A stretch of DNA of 21,603 nt from Candidatus Gastranaerophilales bacterium (GCA_900752845.1 CAADWU010000076.1:1-21603), one strand, 5' to 3'; shown: positions 1 through 7,142, numbered from the stretch's first letter. Notes: generated from the sequence alone by a model not told the origin. Numbers and translations: made by a program.

Positions 1-154
1 GTCCGAAACTGTGACCGAGTTCACTTGTTAAGTCATTATCAAATAAAAGAATTGATTTTTCAGGAAAATATTCTTGAAAAATTCTTAAAAAAGCTTTTGT
101 AATTGTTGTTTTTCCGCTTCCGCTTTTTCCTGTTATTGCTAGTTTAAAAGTCAA
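1..154 (-). CDS. CooC/MinD-like P-loop ATPase, N-terminal part (runs off window)
   Basis: Partial gene: about 51 N-terminal residues are visible, beginning (M)TFKLAITGKSGSGKTT. The GKSGSGKTT stretch is a Walker A loop with the extra early lysine typical of the deviant Walker A of the MinD/ParA/CooC group, and FDNDLTSELGHSFG around residues 38-50 matches the position of the DxDP-type motif followed by a leucine-rich helix seen in CooC. CooC proteins are ATPases that help nickel or corrinoid enzymes mature. The start is taken as TTG at 152-154 because AAGAAAGG lies 8 nt upstream and no ATG is in frame. It lies downstream of, and on the same strand as, the MetE-like methyltransferase, so a shared role in corrinoid methyl transfer is plausible but inferred. 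A general ParA-like or kinase-like NTPase remains possible, since only the first 51 residues are visible. Confidence 0.6.
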   Translation of the reverse strand, partial: MTFKLAITGKSGSGKTTITKAFLRIFQEYFPEKSILLFDNDLTSELGHSFG

Positions 155-212
155 ATTGAATACCTTTCTTGAGTTATTCCAGAATAAGTTTATGCAAAAC
201 CTATGTGGTGGT

Positions 213-294
213 GGAGCGGCTACGCTCCATAATCTTTAGTATTTACCTTGAAAGTTTTACAGACTTCCATTGTCGGGTGGAGCGGCTACGCTCC
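213..294. repeat. Palindrome-bracketed ~82-bp repeat, copy 1
   Basis: Two identical copies of the palindrome GGAGCGGCTACGCTCC (6-bp stem, 4-nt loop) at 213-228 and 279-294 bracket about 50 bp of AT-rich sequence. The same arrangement occurs at 3319-3401 with about 90% identity over its length (7 substitutions and one indel by eye). The right-hand part of this copy is read as the last ~13 codons of the methyltransferase gene. It resembles a REP/MITE-like intergenic element; no transposase is nearby. Confidence 0.8.
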
Positions 295-1366
295 TTTCTT
301 GCAAACTATCAGACACTTTTTTGGTCAAATCCATTGCTTTTAAGGCTAAATCTTCTGACAAAGAGCCTGCACCGCATGAAGGTGTTATCAATGAATTTTC
401 TATAATGATTTTCTCATCAATTCCCTTGTTAGTCAAATACTTAACAGCTTTTTCAAAAACAGAGATAATTGTTTGTTCATCGGCTGCACCAAGTGCATCT
501 TTATCGAGGGTTGGAACAACGCCCCACGCAATTTTTCTTCCCTGTTCAAGATAAGTTTTTAATTCTTTGCTAAAAAGGCTTAAATTTTGTGCAAAGTTGT
601 AAGCATCAAGATTTATAATATCAACTCCTGCTTTTACAGGCAAGCTCCAGTCGCATTTTCCGCAGCAGTGGATTGCACTCATTGCTCCGTTTGCTTTGAT
701 TAAGTCGGAAATTTCTTTAATCATTTCAGTAACTTCTTCTTGAGAGATTGTTACGTATGCAGAAGTTCCGAGCTGTGAAATTGAAGGTTCGTCAATGAAA
801 ATTATCGGAGTAATATCAGGGTTAGCGGCTTTCATTTGTTTGATTTGCCATAATGCTTTTATGGAAAGAGTTTTAACGATAATTTCTCTCAAAGTTTCAT
901 CATAGTATGCACATCTGCCTGATTTGTCTACAAGAGTTGTGGCAAGTGTAAACGGGCCGACGATTTGACCTTTTGCGTAATCAGGTTTTGTATTTTTTAA
1001 AAATTCAATGAATTTTGGGAAAGTCAAAGAATAATTTATTGCATATTTTTCTATAGCATCACAAGTTATATCTGAAGTTATTTCTTCATAATCGCAAAAA
1101 AATTGTTCAATATCTTCAAAGAATTTATCGCTTTCAGTTTCCAGAAAAGTTTTGTTATTTTCTTCATCCACAAAGAACGACGGCATGTTTTCCAAGAACT
1201 GGACAATCATATCTTCATTTTTGCTTACTCTTGTTAATTGCGGCCAAAAAGGAATTCTGTTAAAGTTTTTTTGAACAAGCTGCATTGCTTTGTCTAAATC
1301 TTTATGAGGCAATGAGCCTATTGCCATGCAGTTAAGTGTTAATTTGGATTTAGTATTCTGCCCCAT
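257..1366 (-). CDS. MetE/UROD-like zinc-dependent methyltransferase
   Basis: The 369-residue product resembles the UROD/MetE-C barrel superfamily (COG0620-like, including stand-alone core methionine synthases and methylcobamide:CoM methyltransferases). Visible signatures are IDEPS at 191-195, as in the MetE barrel; IHCCGKC at 232-238, supplying an H-x-C zinc pair (H233, C235); and TPSCGAGSL at 328-336, supplying the third ligand C331. The N-terminal SLPHKD and WPQL segments fit the same group. It lacks the large N-terminal folate half of MetE, so a corrinoid-bound methyl donor is more likely than methyl-tetrahydrofolate (inference). The neighbouring CooC-like ATPase supports this. ATG at 1364-1366 is preceded by AAGGGG, 8 nt upstream. 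The last residues, RSVAAPPDNGSL, are encoded by the repeat at 213-294, so the native C-terminus was probably around residue 357. True uroporphyrinogen decarboxylase is unlikely given the zinc motif. Confidence 0.72.
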   Translation of the reverse strand: MGQNTKSKLTLNCMAIGSLPHKDLDKAMQLVQKNFNRIPFWPQLTRVSKNEDMIVQFLENMPSFFVDEENNKTFLETESDKFFEDIEQFFCDYEEITSDITCDAIEKYAINYSLTFPKFIEFLKNTKPDYAKGQIVGPFTLATTLVDKSGRCAYYDETLREIIVKTLSIKALWQIKQMKAANPDITPIIFIDEPSISQLGTSAYVTISQEEVTEMIKEISDLIKANGAMSAIHCCGKCDWSLPVKAGVDIINLDAYNFAQNLSLFSKELKTYLEQGRKIAWGVVPTLDKDALGAADEQTIISVFEKAVKYLTNKGIDEKIIIENSLITPSCGAGSLSEDLALKAMDLTKKVSDSLQERSVAAPPDNGSL

Positions 1367-1384
1367 TAATACCCCTTTTTAAAA

Positions 1385-1450
1385 AAAACGTCATCCTGAA
1401 TGCTTGATAATTCAAAGCTTAACCGATAGAGGTTTTCAGTATGACGTTTT
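1385..1450 (-). terminator. Large hairpin, probable rplI terminator
   Basis: AAAACGTCATCCTGAA at 1385-1400 pairs with TTCAGTATGACGTTTT at 1435-1450: 10 bp, one C-T mismatch, then 5 bp, with a 34-nt loop. Read on the minus strand, the distal arm runs into a T-tract (1381-1388 on plus), just before the ribosome site of the methyltransferase. It lies 15 bp past the rplI stop. The large loop is unusual for a simple terminator, so it may be a dispersed palindromic repeat used as one. Confidence 0.65.
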
Positions 1451-1465
1451 AAAAATAATTTGTAA

Positions 1466-1969
1466 TTATTCAGCTTCGTTTTCAGTTTCAACAGTTTCTT
1501 CAACAGCTTCTTTAAAAACTTCAGAAGCAGAAACGATTACTGCTAATTCAGCTTTAACTTTAGAAGTTAATTTAATTAACATTTTGTATTCGCCAACTTT
1601 GTTGATAGGAGCGTTTAAAGAAACATTTTTTCTGTCAACTTCGATACCAGATTTAGCAAGAAGTTCTTCAGCTAATTTTTTAGTAGTGATAGTACCGAAT
1701 AATTTACCTGACTCACCTGCTTTAGCAGTAAGTTCAAGTTTAGCGAATTCTTCGATTTTCTTAGCAGTTTCTAAAGCTTCAGCGTGTAATTTTTCTTGTT
1801 TAGCTTTAATTCTAGCCAGATTTTTTTCTCTATTTTCTAAAGCACCTTTAGTAGCTGCTTCAGCAGCTGCTTGAGGAAGCAAAAAGTTTCTTGCATAACC
1901 GTCTTTAACGTTAACGATATCACCTGCTTCGCCAAGGTTTTGAACATCTTTTCTTAATATAACTTGCAT
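1466..1969 (-). CDS. rplI: 50S ribosomal protein bL9
   Basis: This is large-subunit protein bL9, which binds 23S rRNA near the L1 stalk and helps maintain reading frame. The 167-residue product starts MQVILRKDVQNLGEAGD and has the conserved DGYARNFLLPQ motif at 23-33, the long connecting helix (about 40-75) rich in Lys, Ala and Glu, and the C-terminal rRNA-binding domain beginning around LFGTITTKKLAEEL. It ends with an acidic tail (residues ~150-167, EAVEETVETENEAE), making it somewhat longer than the usual ~150 residues. ATG at 1967-1969 follows AAAGGAG with a 7-nt gap. The usual partners rpsF, ssb, rpsR and dnaB are not beside it; it stands alone between a small orphan gene and a methyltransferase. 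Confidence 0.97.
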   Translation of the reverse strand: MQVILRKDVQNLGEAGDIVNVKDGYARNFLLPQAAAEAATKGALENREKNLARIKAKQEKLHAEALETAKKIEEFAKLELTAKAGESGKLFGTITTKKLAEELLAKSGIEVDRKNVSLNAPINKVGEYKMLIKLTSKVKAELAVIVSASEVFKEAVEETVETENEAE

Positions 1970-2031
1970 AATAATTCTCCTTTGCTATTTATATAATCTT
2001 GCATGTAGTTCAACACTACTACAAACACAAA

Positions 2032-2259
2032 TTAATGTCGAGCATTTTTTTCGGATTGTAAAGCACAGAGTTCACAATCAAGCTGTTCGAGTTCATCGGC
2101 AACGCAAAAAAGTTCTTCAAGGATTTTGTCAGAGAAAGAATACTGATAATCATTTTTTTTATTTTCGGTATAAGAGAGTTTTAAAGAGTCGTTGAGCACT
2201 TGCAGCAAATTAATTACCTGCCAGAGTTTACAAGATATATGAGAAATTTTTTCTTCCAT
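2032..2259 (-). CDS. Small helical protein of unknown function (75 residues)
   Basis: I do not recognise a family. The predicted 75-residue protein (MEEKISHISCKLWQVINLLQ...) looks fully helical, in two segments (about 3-30 and 42-70) separated by a Lys/Asn/Tyr-rich link, with cysteines at 10, 52, 62 and 65. The reading frame is open further upstream to 2325, but ATG at 2257-2259 is chosen because a perfect AAGGAGG sits 5 nt before it and the TTGACA/TATATT promoter lies just upstream, overlapping the longer alternative. The gene is divergent from a small XRE repressor with shared control DNA, so it is probably that repressor's target or partner. A phage- or element-derived origin is possible but no other element gene is present. 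Confidence 0.75.
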   Translation of the reverse strand: MEEKISHISCKLWQVINLLQVLNDSLKLSYTENKKNDYQYSFSDKILEELFCVADELEQLDCELCALQSEKNARH

Positions 2260-2296
2260 AAATGCCTCCTTGTATGGAATACCTATCTTTTTGCTA

Positions 2297-2325
2297 AATA
2301 TACCATGTGGCGCATAATATGTCAA
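2297..2325 (-). promoter_or_regulatory. Consensus promoter for the 75-residue gene
   Basis: On the minus strand, TTGACA (2320-2325) and TATATT (2297-2302) are separated by exactly 17 nt. The start codon is about 38 nt below the -10 box, behind AAGGAGG. The -35 hexamer lies within 6 nt of the XRE gene's -10 box on the other strand, so one bound repressor could block both. Confidence 0.75.
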
Positions 2326-2330
2326 TAGGT

Positions 2331-2336
2331 TATAAT
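2331..2336 (+). promoter_or_regulatory. -10 box of the XRE gene, close to its start codon
   Basis: TATAAT at 2331-2336 precedes the XRE ATG (2347) by 10 nt. No Shine-Dalgarno is visible between them, so the transcript would begin 3-5 nt before the ATG. A matching -35 is not obvious. Imperfect inverted half-sites CATAATATGT (2313-2322) and ATACATTATG (2340-2349) flank it and could be the repressor's operator; this is inference. Confidence 0.5.
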
Positions 2337-2346
2337 AGTATACATT

Positions 2347-2577
2347 ATGAATGGTAAATCTATCAAAAAAGATAATAAAATAGGCTTGAAAATAAAGATT
2401 GAGAGAGTTAAAAGAAACATCTCACAAGAAAGACTTGCCGAACTTGCTGATTTAAGCAGACCTACAATCGGTGCAATTGAACGTGGAGAACAATCTCCAA
2501 CTTTTGACACAATTGAATTAATAGCTAATGCCTTTGGTATGACCGTTCAGGAATTATGCAATTTTGACAATCTTTAA
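2347..2577 (+). CDS. XRE-family (Cro/CI-like) transcriptional regulator
   Basis: The 76-residue protein is almost entirely one helix-turn-helix domain of the HTH_3/XRE type. LKIKIERVKRNISQERLAEL leads into the turn, SRPTIGAIERGEQSPTFDTI holds the recognition helix (about 37-50) and the ERGEQSP signature, and LIANAFGMTVQELC closes the five-helix bundle. It has no extra sensor domain, as in small immunity-type repressors. It has no ribosome site but a TATAAT close to its ATG, and its promoter region is shared with the divergent 75-residue gene, so autoregulation is likely. Its TAA (2575-2577) touches the stop codon of the convergent SH3-like gene (2578-2580) with no base between them. Confidence 0.92.
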   Translation: MNGKSIKKDNKIGLKIKIERVKRNISQERLAELADLSRPTIGAIERGEQSPTFDTIELIANAFGMTVQELCNFDNL

Positions 2578-3222
2578 TTATTTCATTGCAGGAAAATAGT
2601 ATTTCATCCCGTTATCTGAACGCCAGCGGATATAGCCTGTTTTGGGAATTTTATCCAAATCAAGTACGCTTACAAGCGCCCAGTTGCCTTTGATTGCAGT
2701 TAAATTTATCTTTTTAGGCATATTTATGGTGCTAACGATTTGTGATTTGTCGTCTGTGCCTGTGTGAATATCTTTTGCTGTATCAGGTATGCCTTTGAGC
2801 ATTGTTAAACCGTACTTTTTACCGTACATATTATAAAACATTATCCAGCTCATAAATTTGTACGGGTCATCTTTTTTTATCCAGCCTTTATCACCTGTTG
2901 TGTTATTGTAAATTACCTGAACCCAGTTTTCGCTCTCATCGGTTACGGCAAGAAGCCCCAGATTTTTTGAGGGGACGAAAACTACAAATAAGTCTTGAGG
3001 TTTTACAGTTTCAGGAAACATTTTGTCACCAATCCAGCTTATGCTGTGAACGATATATGAATCTTGTGAAGGCTCTTTGTACAGAATAATTTCGTTTGAT
3101 GCCTGATATAATCCTAACGTATTTGTATATTTAATGCTTACGTATTGAGGCATTATCTCTGCGCAAATTGCCTGCAAGGGCATTAAAAGCATTACAATCA
3201 ACAGCAGTAAAAATTTTTTCAT
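2578..3222 (-). CDS. Secreted SH3-like domain protein
   Basis: A 214-residue exported protein of unknown role. ATG at 3220-3222 is chosen because GAGGT lies 5 nt upstream and the product then opens with a classic signal peptide: MKK, a leucine-rich core to about residue 18, and a likely cleavage after AICA. The reading frame extends to a TTG at 3261, which has no ribosome site. The mature part shows two bacterial SH3-like segments: about 28-105 (ILYKEPSQDSYIV ... ENWVQVIY ... KGWIK) and about 140-200 (HTGTDDKSQIVSTI ... GNWALVSV ... GYIRWR). Such domains often bind cell-wall peptide or other surface ligands. The predicted location is periplasm or cell surface. No catalytic residues are apparent. 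Confidence 0.75.
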   Translation of the reverse strand: MKKFLLLLIVMLLMPLQAICAEIMPQYVSIKYTNTLGLYQASNEIILYKEPSQDSYIVHSISWIGDKMFPETVKPQDLFVVFVPSKNLGLLAVTDESENWVQVIYNNTTGDKGWIKKDDPYKFMSWIMFYNMYGKKYGLTMLKGIPDTAKDIHTGTDDKSQIVSTINMPKKINLTAIKGNWALVSVLDLDKIPKTGYIRWRSDNGMKYYFPAMK

Positions 3223-3251
3223 AAGATACCTCGTTCTATATTCATATACCA

Positions 3252-3290
3252 AAAACTTCAATTTATATTATACGCCTAAATTGAAGTTTT
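3252..3290. promoter_or_regulatory. 14-bp inverted repeat enclosing a -10 box
   Basis: AAAACTTCAATTTA (3252-3265) and TAAATTGAAGTTTT (3277-3290) are perfect inverted arms around an 11-nt loop. A minus-strand TATAAT (3267-3272) sits in the loop, about 45 nt upstream of the SH3-like gene's ATG. This could be an operator over that promoter. It could instead act as a weak AT-rich terminator for pheT, whose stop is 110 bp upstream. Confidence 0.55.
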
Positions 3291-3318
3291 GGAAAGTATT
3301 TATTTTTTTTTGAGTATC

Positions 3319-3401
3319 AGTGCGGCTACGCTCCTAAATCTTTAGTATTTACCTTAAAAGTTTTTACAGACTTCCGTTGGCGGGTGGAGCGGCTACGCTC
3401 C
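3319..3401. repeat. Palindrome-bracketed ~82-bp repeat, copy 2
   Basis: Second copy of the element at 213-294. The right palindrome GGAGCGGCTACGCTCC (3386-3401) is perfect; the left one (3319-3334, AGTGCGGCTACGCTCC) has lost two positions of its outer stem. The right edge overlaps the first base of the pheT stop codon (3401-3403), so the element sits exactly at the 3' end of pheT. Confidence 0.8.
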
Positions 3402-5866
3402 TATTGTCTAAAGCTTATTTCAGCATAGGTTTTTTGAAGTTTTGCACGAATGTTATTCATCTGGTGTTCAATAACTTCATCAGTTAATGTTGCGTTTTCA
3501 TCCTGCATTTTAATCCTGAACGCAAGACTTTTGAACCCTTTTTCTATATTTTCGCCCTGATAAACGTCAAATACTTCGCTGCCTTTGAAAATGTTTTGCT
3601 GAACAGAGCCTTTAATAACTTTTTGGATATCATCAAAGCTTACTTCTTCATTGATTACAAAAGCTAGGTCACGACGAACTTCAGGGAATTGAGGAAGTTT
3701 TTTGTATCTTACAGTATGCTCTTTAATTATTGAGATGATTTCTTCAAGGTCGAGTTCAAACATAAATACGTCTTGACCTTTGATTTTTAATTTATCTTTC
3801 AATAACGGATGAATTTGTCCGAAATAGCCTATATTTGTAAGGTTTTTCCCTAAAATATTTACTTTAGCACTTCTGTAAGGATGTAGGAAGTCTGCATCTT
3901 CATAAGGCGTAAGTTTTATTCTTTTTTCAATACCGAGTTCTGCAAACAGTTTTTCAATAATTCCTTTTAAAGTAAAGAAATCAGTCTGAGTTTTAACCTG
4001 CCATTTGGAATTTTCAACCTCGCCTGTCAGAATACCTGCAAGAACTCTTGATTCTTTAATACCTGATGATTTTTCGTCAGCAGGGTTAACCACAAGATAC
4101 TTTTTGCCGATTTCATACGCCCAGAAAGTTTTCTGACCGTTGTCGTAATTGTATTTCATACAGTTTAGAACGCTTGCTGCCATACCTTGTCTTAGCATTG
4201 TGCTTTCTTCACTTGCAGAGTTTAAGACTTTGACAGCTTTTTCTTCGTCAAATTTCTGCATATATTTATCCAACAAAGGTTTTCCGATTAGAGATGTTGT
4301 AATCATTTCATCCAGACCTGATGAAAGCATAAGTTCGTTAACCTTTTTGATAACTCTTTCTTCAAGACTTATTACAGGAGTTTGAGTTTTGCTTGGCAAT
4401 GTCGGAGTGATTTTGTCATAACCGTTAATTCTTGCAACTTCTTCGATTAAGTCGATTTCTCTTGTTACATCGCCTGTTCTGAATGAAGGTACTCTGAATT
4501 TTGCAGCACTGTCATTGCCGCCGAGTTTCTCAAATCCTAAGTTTTCAAGAATTGCAATACATTTTTCTGGAGCAATCTCACAACCCAATATTCTTTTGAT
4601 TTGTGCGTATCTTAAAGTGATTTCAACAGGTTCAAGTTTGTTTTCTCCTGCTTCTACAACACCTTCGATTTTTGCATCCGCAAGCTCTGTTAAAAGCTGC
4701 ATTGCACGCATTAAAGCAGGTCTTACGGCTTCAATATCAATTCCACGTTCAAATCTTGCGCAAGCTTCGCTTCTGTAACCTACGCTTCTTGCTGATTTTC
4801 TGTTGCTTGCAGGTGTAAAGTATGCTGCTTCAAGTGCAATATTTTTTGTGTTGTCGTCAATTTCGGAATTTGCACCGCCGAATACACCTGCGATACAAAC
4901 ACCTTCTTTTTCATTAGCAATTAAAACGCTGTCGTTTGTAAGTTTACGTTCAACTTCGTCAAGAGTAACGATAGTTTCGCCCTCTTGAGCACGTCTTACG
5001 CATAGATATCCGTTCAATTTGTCTAAATCAAATGCGTGGAAAGGTGTTCCATATTCAAGCATTACATAATTTGTAATATCAACTACGTTATTGATTGCAC
5101 GAACGCCTGATGAGATAAGTCTTTTTTGCATCCAGTCAGGCGACGGTTTGATTTTCAAATCTTTTAAGATGCCGACCGAGTAATATTTGCATACATCTTT
5201 ATCAATAATTTCAACCTTGAATTCATCCGTGGTTAAATCTTTTGTGCATTCTAACGGTGAGAATTTTAAAGGCTTGTTAAAAATTGCGCTTAATTCTCTT
5301 GCAATACCGATAACTGACATTTGATCCCCTCTGTTTGCAGTAGGAGCAACGTCAAGAACGTAATCTTTATCAAATCCTAAAACATCTTCTACATTTTCAC
5401 CCAATTTTACGTCAGGAAAAATTCTGTTTAAAATTAAAATACCGTCTTCTTCCTGGTAATTTCTTTCAGATACTCCTAATTCATCGGCAGAACAAAGCAT
5501 TCCTTGAGATTCAACCCCTCTGATAACAGCAGGAGTAAGAGTAAACATTTCACCGGTTTTTCTGTCCAGCACCTGAGAACCTACAGATGCGTATGGTACA
5601 ATCTGACCTTCTTTAATATTTTGAGCACCGCATACTACTGTTTTTACACCTGAACCTGTGTTAACGGTTACAAGATGAAGGTGGTCCGAATTAGGGTGAT
5701 TGTCGATTTTTTCAATCTTAACGGTTTTTATATTTGTAAATTGCGGTTTTACTTCGTCTATAGCTTCAACTTCCAAACCGCTCATTGTTAATTCGTGAGC
5801 AATTTGTTCTACTTCAACGTCTGATAAATCCACAAATTCGTTTAACCAGTTTAATGATACTTGCAT
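3401..5866 (-). CDS. pheT: Phenylalanyl-tRNA synthetase beta subunit
   Basis: The 821-residue product is full-length PheRS beta, which pairs with PheS in an (alpha-beta)2 enzyme to charge tRNA-Phe; the beta chain edits mischarged Tyr-tRNA-Phe and binds tRNA. Domains in order are the N-terminal segment MQVSLNWLNEFVDL, the OB-fold tRNA-binding domain (about 45-150, with HPNSDHLHL and GVESQGMLCS), the B3/B4 editing core (about 215-390, including GTPFHAFDLDKL and EACARFERGID), B5 (about 415-490, DLIEEVARINGYDKI), and the C-terminal ferredoxin-fold anticodon-binding domain (about 725-820, FPEVRRDLAFVI). The ATG at 5864-5866 has a weak purine-rich site, GAGGGAAG. pheS, usually adjacent, is absent: upstream is a DUF3137 gene. 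The 3' end abuts a repeat copy. Confidence 0.97.
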   Translation of the reverse strand: MQVSLNWLNEFVDLSDVEVEQIAHELTMSGLEVEAIDEVKPQFTNIKTVKIEKIDNHPNSDHLHLVTVNTGSGVKTVVCGAQNIKEGQIVPYASVGSQVLDRKTGEMFTLTPAVIRGVESQGMLCSADELGVSERNYQEEDGILILNRIFPDVKLGENVEDVLGFDKDYVLDVAPTANRGDQMSVIGIARELSAIFNKPLKFSPLECTKDLTTDEFKVEIIDKDVCKYYSVGILKDLKIKPSPDWMQKRLISSGVRAINNVVDITNYVMLEYGTPFHAFDLDKLNGYLCVRRAQEGETIVTLDEVERKLTNDSVLIANEKEGVCIAGVFGGANSEIDDNTKNIALEAAYFTPASNRKSARSVGYRSEACARFERGIDIEAVRPALMRAMQLLTELADAKIEGVVEAGENKLEPVEITLRYAQIKRILGCEIAPEKCIAILENLGFEKLGGNDSAAKFRVPSFRTGDVTREIDLIEEVARINGYDKITPTLPSKTQTPVISLEERVIKKVNELMLSSGLDEMITTSLIGKPLLDKYMQKFDEEKAVKVLNSASEESTMLRQGMAASVLNCMKYNYDNGQKTFWAYEIGKKYLVVNPADEKSSGIKESRVLAGILTGEVENSKWQVKTQTDFFTLKGIIEKLFAELGIEKRIKLTPYEDADFLHPYRSAKVNILGKNLTNIGYFGQIHPLLKDKLKIKGQDVFMFELDLEEIISIIKEHTVRYKKLPQFPEVRRDLAFVINEEVSFDDIQKVIKGSVQQNIFKGSEVFDVYQGENIEKGFKSLAFRIKMQDENATLTDEVIEHQMNNIRAKLQKTYAEISFRQ

Positions 5867-5933
5867 TTTTTATACTTCCCTCTCGTTTATTAATCTATAC
5901 CGGAATAGTATAACAAACAGGATAGAAAGTAAA

Positions 5934-7082
5934 TTACAAACCTAATTTTTTATCCAGTTTAAAATAATGTATCAGATTGAAAATTGAAACAAGCTGCATA
6001 AAAACTTTTTCATAATTTTTTTTATTGCAAAGAGTTGTATTAATATCGCCAACTTCAAAAAAGTCACGTCCTGTTTCCAAAAACAGCGTTATGTGGTTGT
6101 CTTCAAATACGCAATGAACATCATAGGCACTCATTACATCTCTTATTTTTTTCAATCTTTCCATAAATGCAGGGGTAATAAGATATCTTGATTCAACCTG
6201 ATCATTAGAAAATACTGCATAAGTTTTGTTGAATTCAGAATCCTCAAGGATTACTTCTTCCAAACCTTTTGGAGGTCTAAATTCTGTCATTTTAGTGGTG
6301 TTGAAAGTAATTCCGTTTTTATTAAATCCAATGTTTTTCAGCGGTGAATTTTCTTTTGCAGAGATAACTCCCGCAATTGAATTAATTATAGGTGAATTTC
6401 CCACAGTGTCAGCTGTTTTACCACCGTATTCATGTTCTAATTCGCTTTTGAATGCTTTTTTTCTGTCTTCGGCACTTAGTGCTTTTTGTTTAATTATTGT
6501 TTTACCTTTATATTTTTTATTCAGTACGGTTTTAATAATCAAACCTCTGAATACGGTTACGGTTTCATTATATGCATTGCCTTTTATATCACGAGATTGC
6601 TCGCTTCTGGTTAATTCGGTTTCAACCATGAATACATTCATTCCTTTGTAGCTGCCTGCAATTTTGTCATCATCTTTTTTGCTGTCAACTTTAGGGAAAA
6701 GCCCTGTATTTTTTATTTCTTTAAAAGTTATGATATCATTCTTCAATATGCTGAAACTTCCAAACAAAAGTAATAAGTCGGTTAAAAGCTTTGCTTTAAC
6801 TTCATTTATAAATTTTTTTTGAATGTTTGAAGCAATAATCATAAAAACAACACATAAGACAAAACAGCCTATTAATGTAAAAATTAATGCCGGGGTGGTT
6901 TTTGAAAATTTCATTATTAAAATGATTACAAATATCGCAGCAAAGAAGATGATTGACAAGGTTGTGCAAATTTTGAATGTTTCAGCCTGAGATAGTCGTT
7001 CTCGTTCAAGCGGGGCAACTTTTGTCATTATTTTTTTATTGTATATTTCCTCAAACTTTTCTTTTAATTCTTTTTCGTCCAT
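5934..7082 (-). CDS. DUF3137-family membrane protein
   Basis: A 382-residue protein with two close transmembrane helices near the N-terminus (about 38-58 and 63-84), after a charged 35-residue cytoplasmic head, followed by a large soluble domain. The stretch around 281-313 (VILEDSEFNKTYAVFS then SRYLITPAFMERL) is the characteristic DUF3137 motif: a segment marked by EDxEFNK followed by a conserved TPAFMERL. Function is unknown in this family; similarity to galanin- or scramblase-like proteins has not been shown here. No strong ribosome site precedes the ATG at 7080-7082, while a minus-strand TATAAT lies 14 nt upstream (7097-7102), giving a very short leader. It lies 67 bp upstream of pheT on the same strand, so the two may be co-transcribed, with no functional link evident. 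Confidence 0.85.
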   Translation of the reverse strand: MDEKELKEKFEEIYNKKIMTKVAPLERERLSQAETFKICTTLSIIFFAAIFVIILIMKFSKTTPALIFTLIGCFVLCVVFMIIASNIQKKFINEVKAKLLTDLLLLFGSFSILKNDIITFKEIKNTGLFPKVDSKKDDDKIAGSYKGMNVFMVETELTRSEQSRDIKGNAYNETVTVFRGLIIKTVLNKKYKGKTIIKQKALSAEDRKKAFKSELEHEYGGKTADTVGNSPIINSIAGVISAKENSPLKNIGFNKNGITFNTTKMTEFRPPKGLEEVILEDSEFNKTYAVFSNDQVESRYLITPAFMERLKKIRDVMSAYDVHCVFEDNHITLFLETGRDFFEVGDINTTLCNKKNYEKVFMQLVSIFNLIHYFKLDKKLGL

Positions 7083-7096
7083 TATAGAACCAGTTT

Positions 7097-7102
7097 ATTA
7101 TA
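7097..7102 (-). promoter_or_regulatory. -10 box of the DUF3137 gene
   Basis: TATAAT on the minus strand, 14 nt before the ATG. A possible -35 (TTGATG, 7118-7123) has a short 15-nt spacer. The region 7083-7157 is a compact divergent promoter shared with the RgpF-like gene. Confidence 0.45.
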
Positions 7103-7142
7103 TAATGTGCTTCTTTACATCAACTAAATAATCGGTTTTACG

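Noticed and set aside
213..294. Repeated palindromes considered as a CRISPR array
   Set aside because: Only two units per locus, the spacer is itself repeated at the second locus, and no cas genes are present.
1404..1874. Long plus-strand open frame opposite rplI (156 codons), and similar frames opposite pheT, nrdJ and fusA
   Set aside because: They are antisense shadows of strongly recognisable genes, with low-complexity products and no start signals.
3223..3261. Longer start (TTG at 3261) for the SH3-like protein
   Set aside because: It would mask the signal peptide, lacks a ribosome site, and begins in the inverted repeat beside the -10 box.
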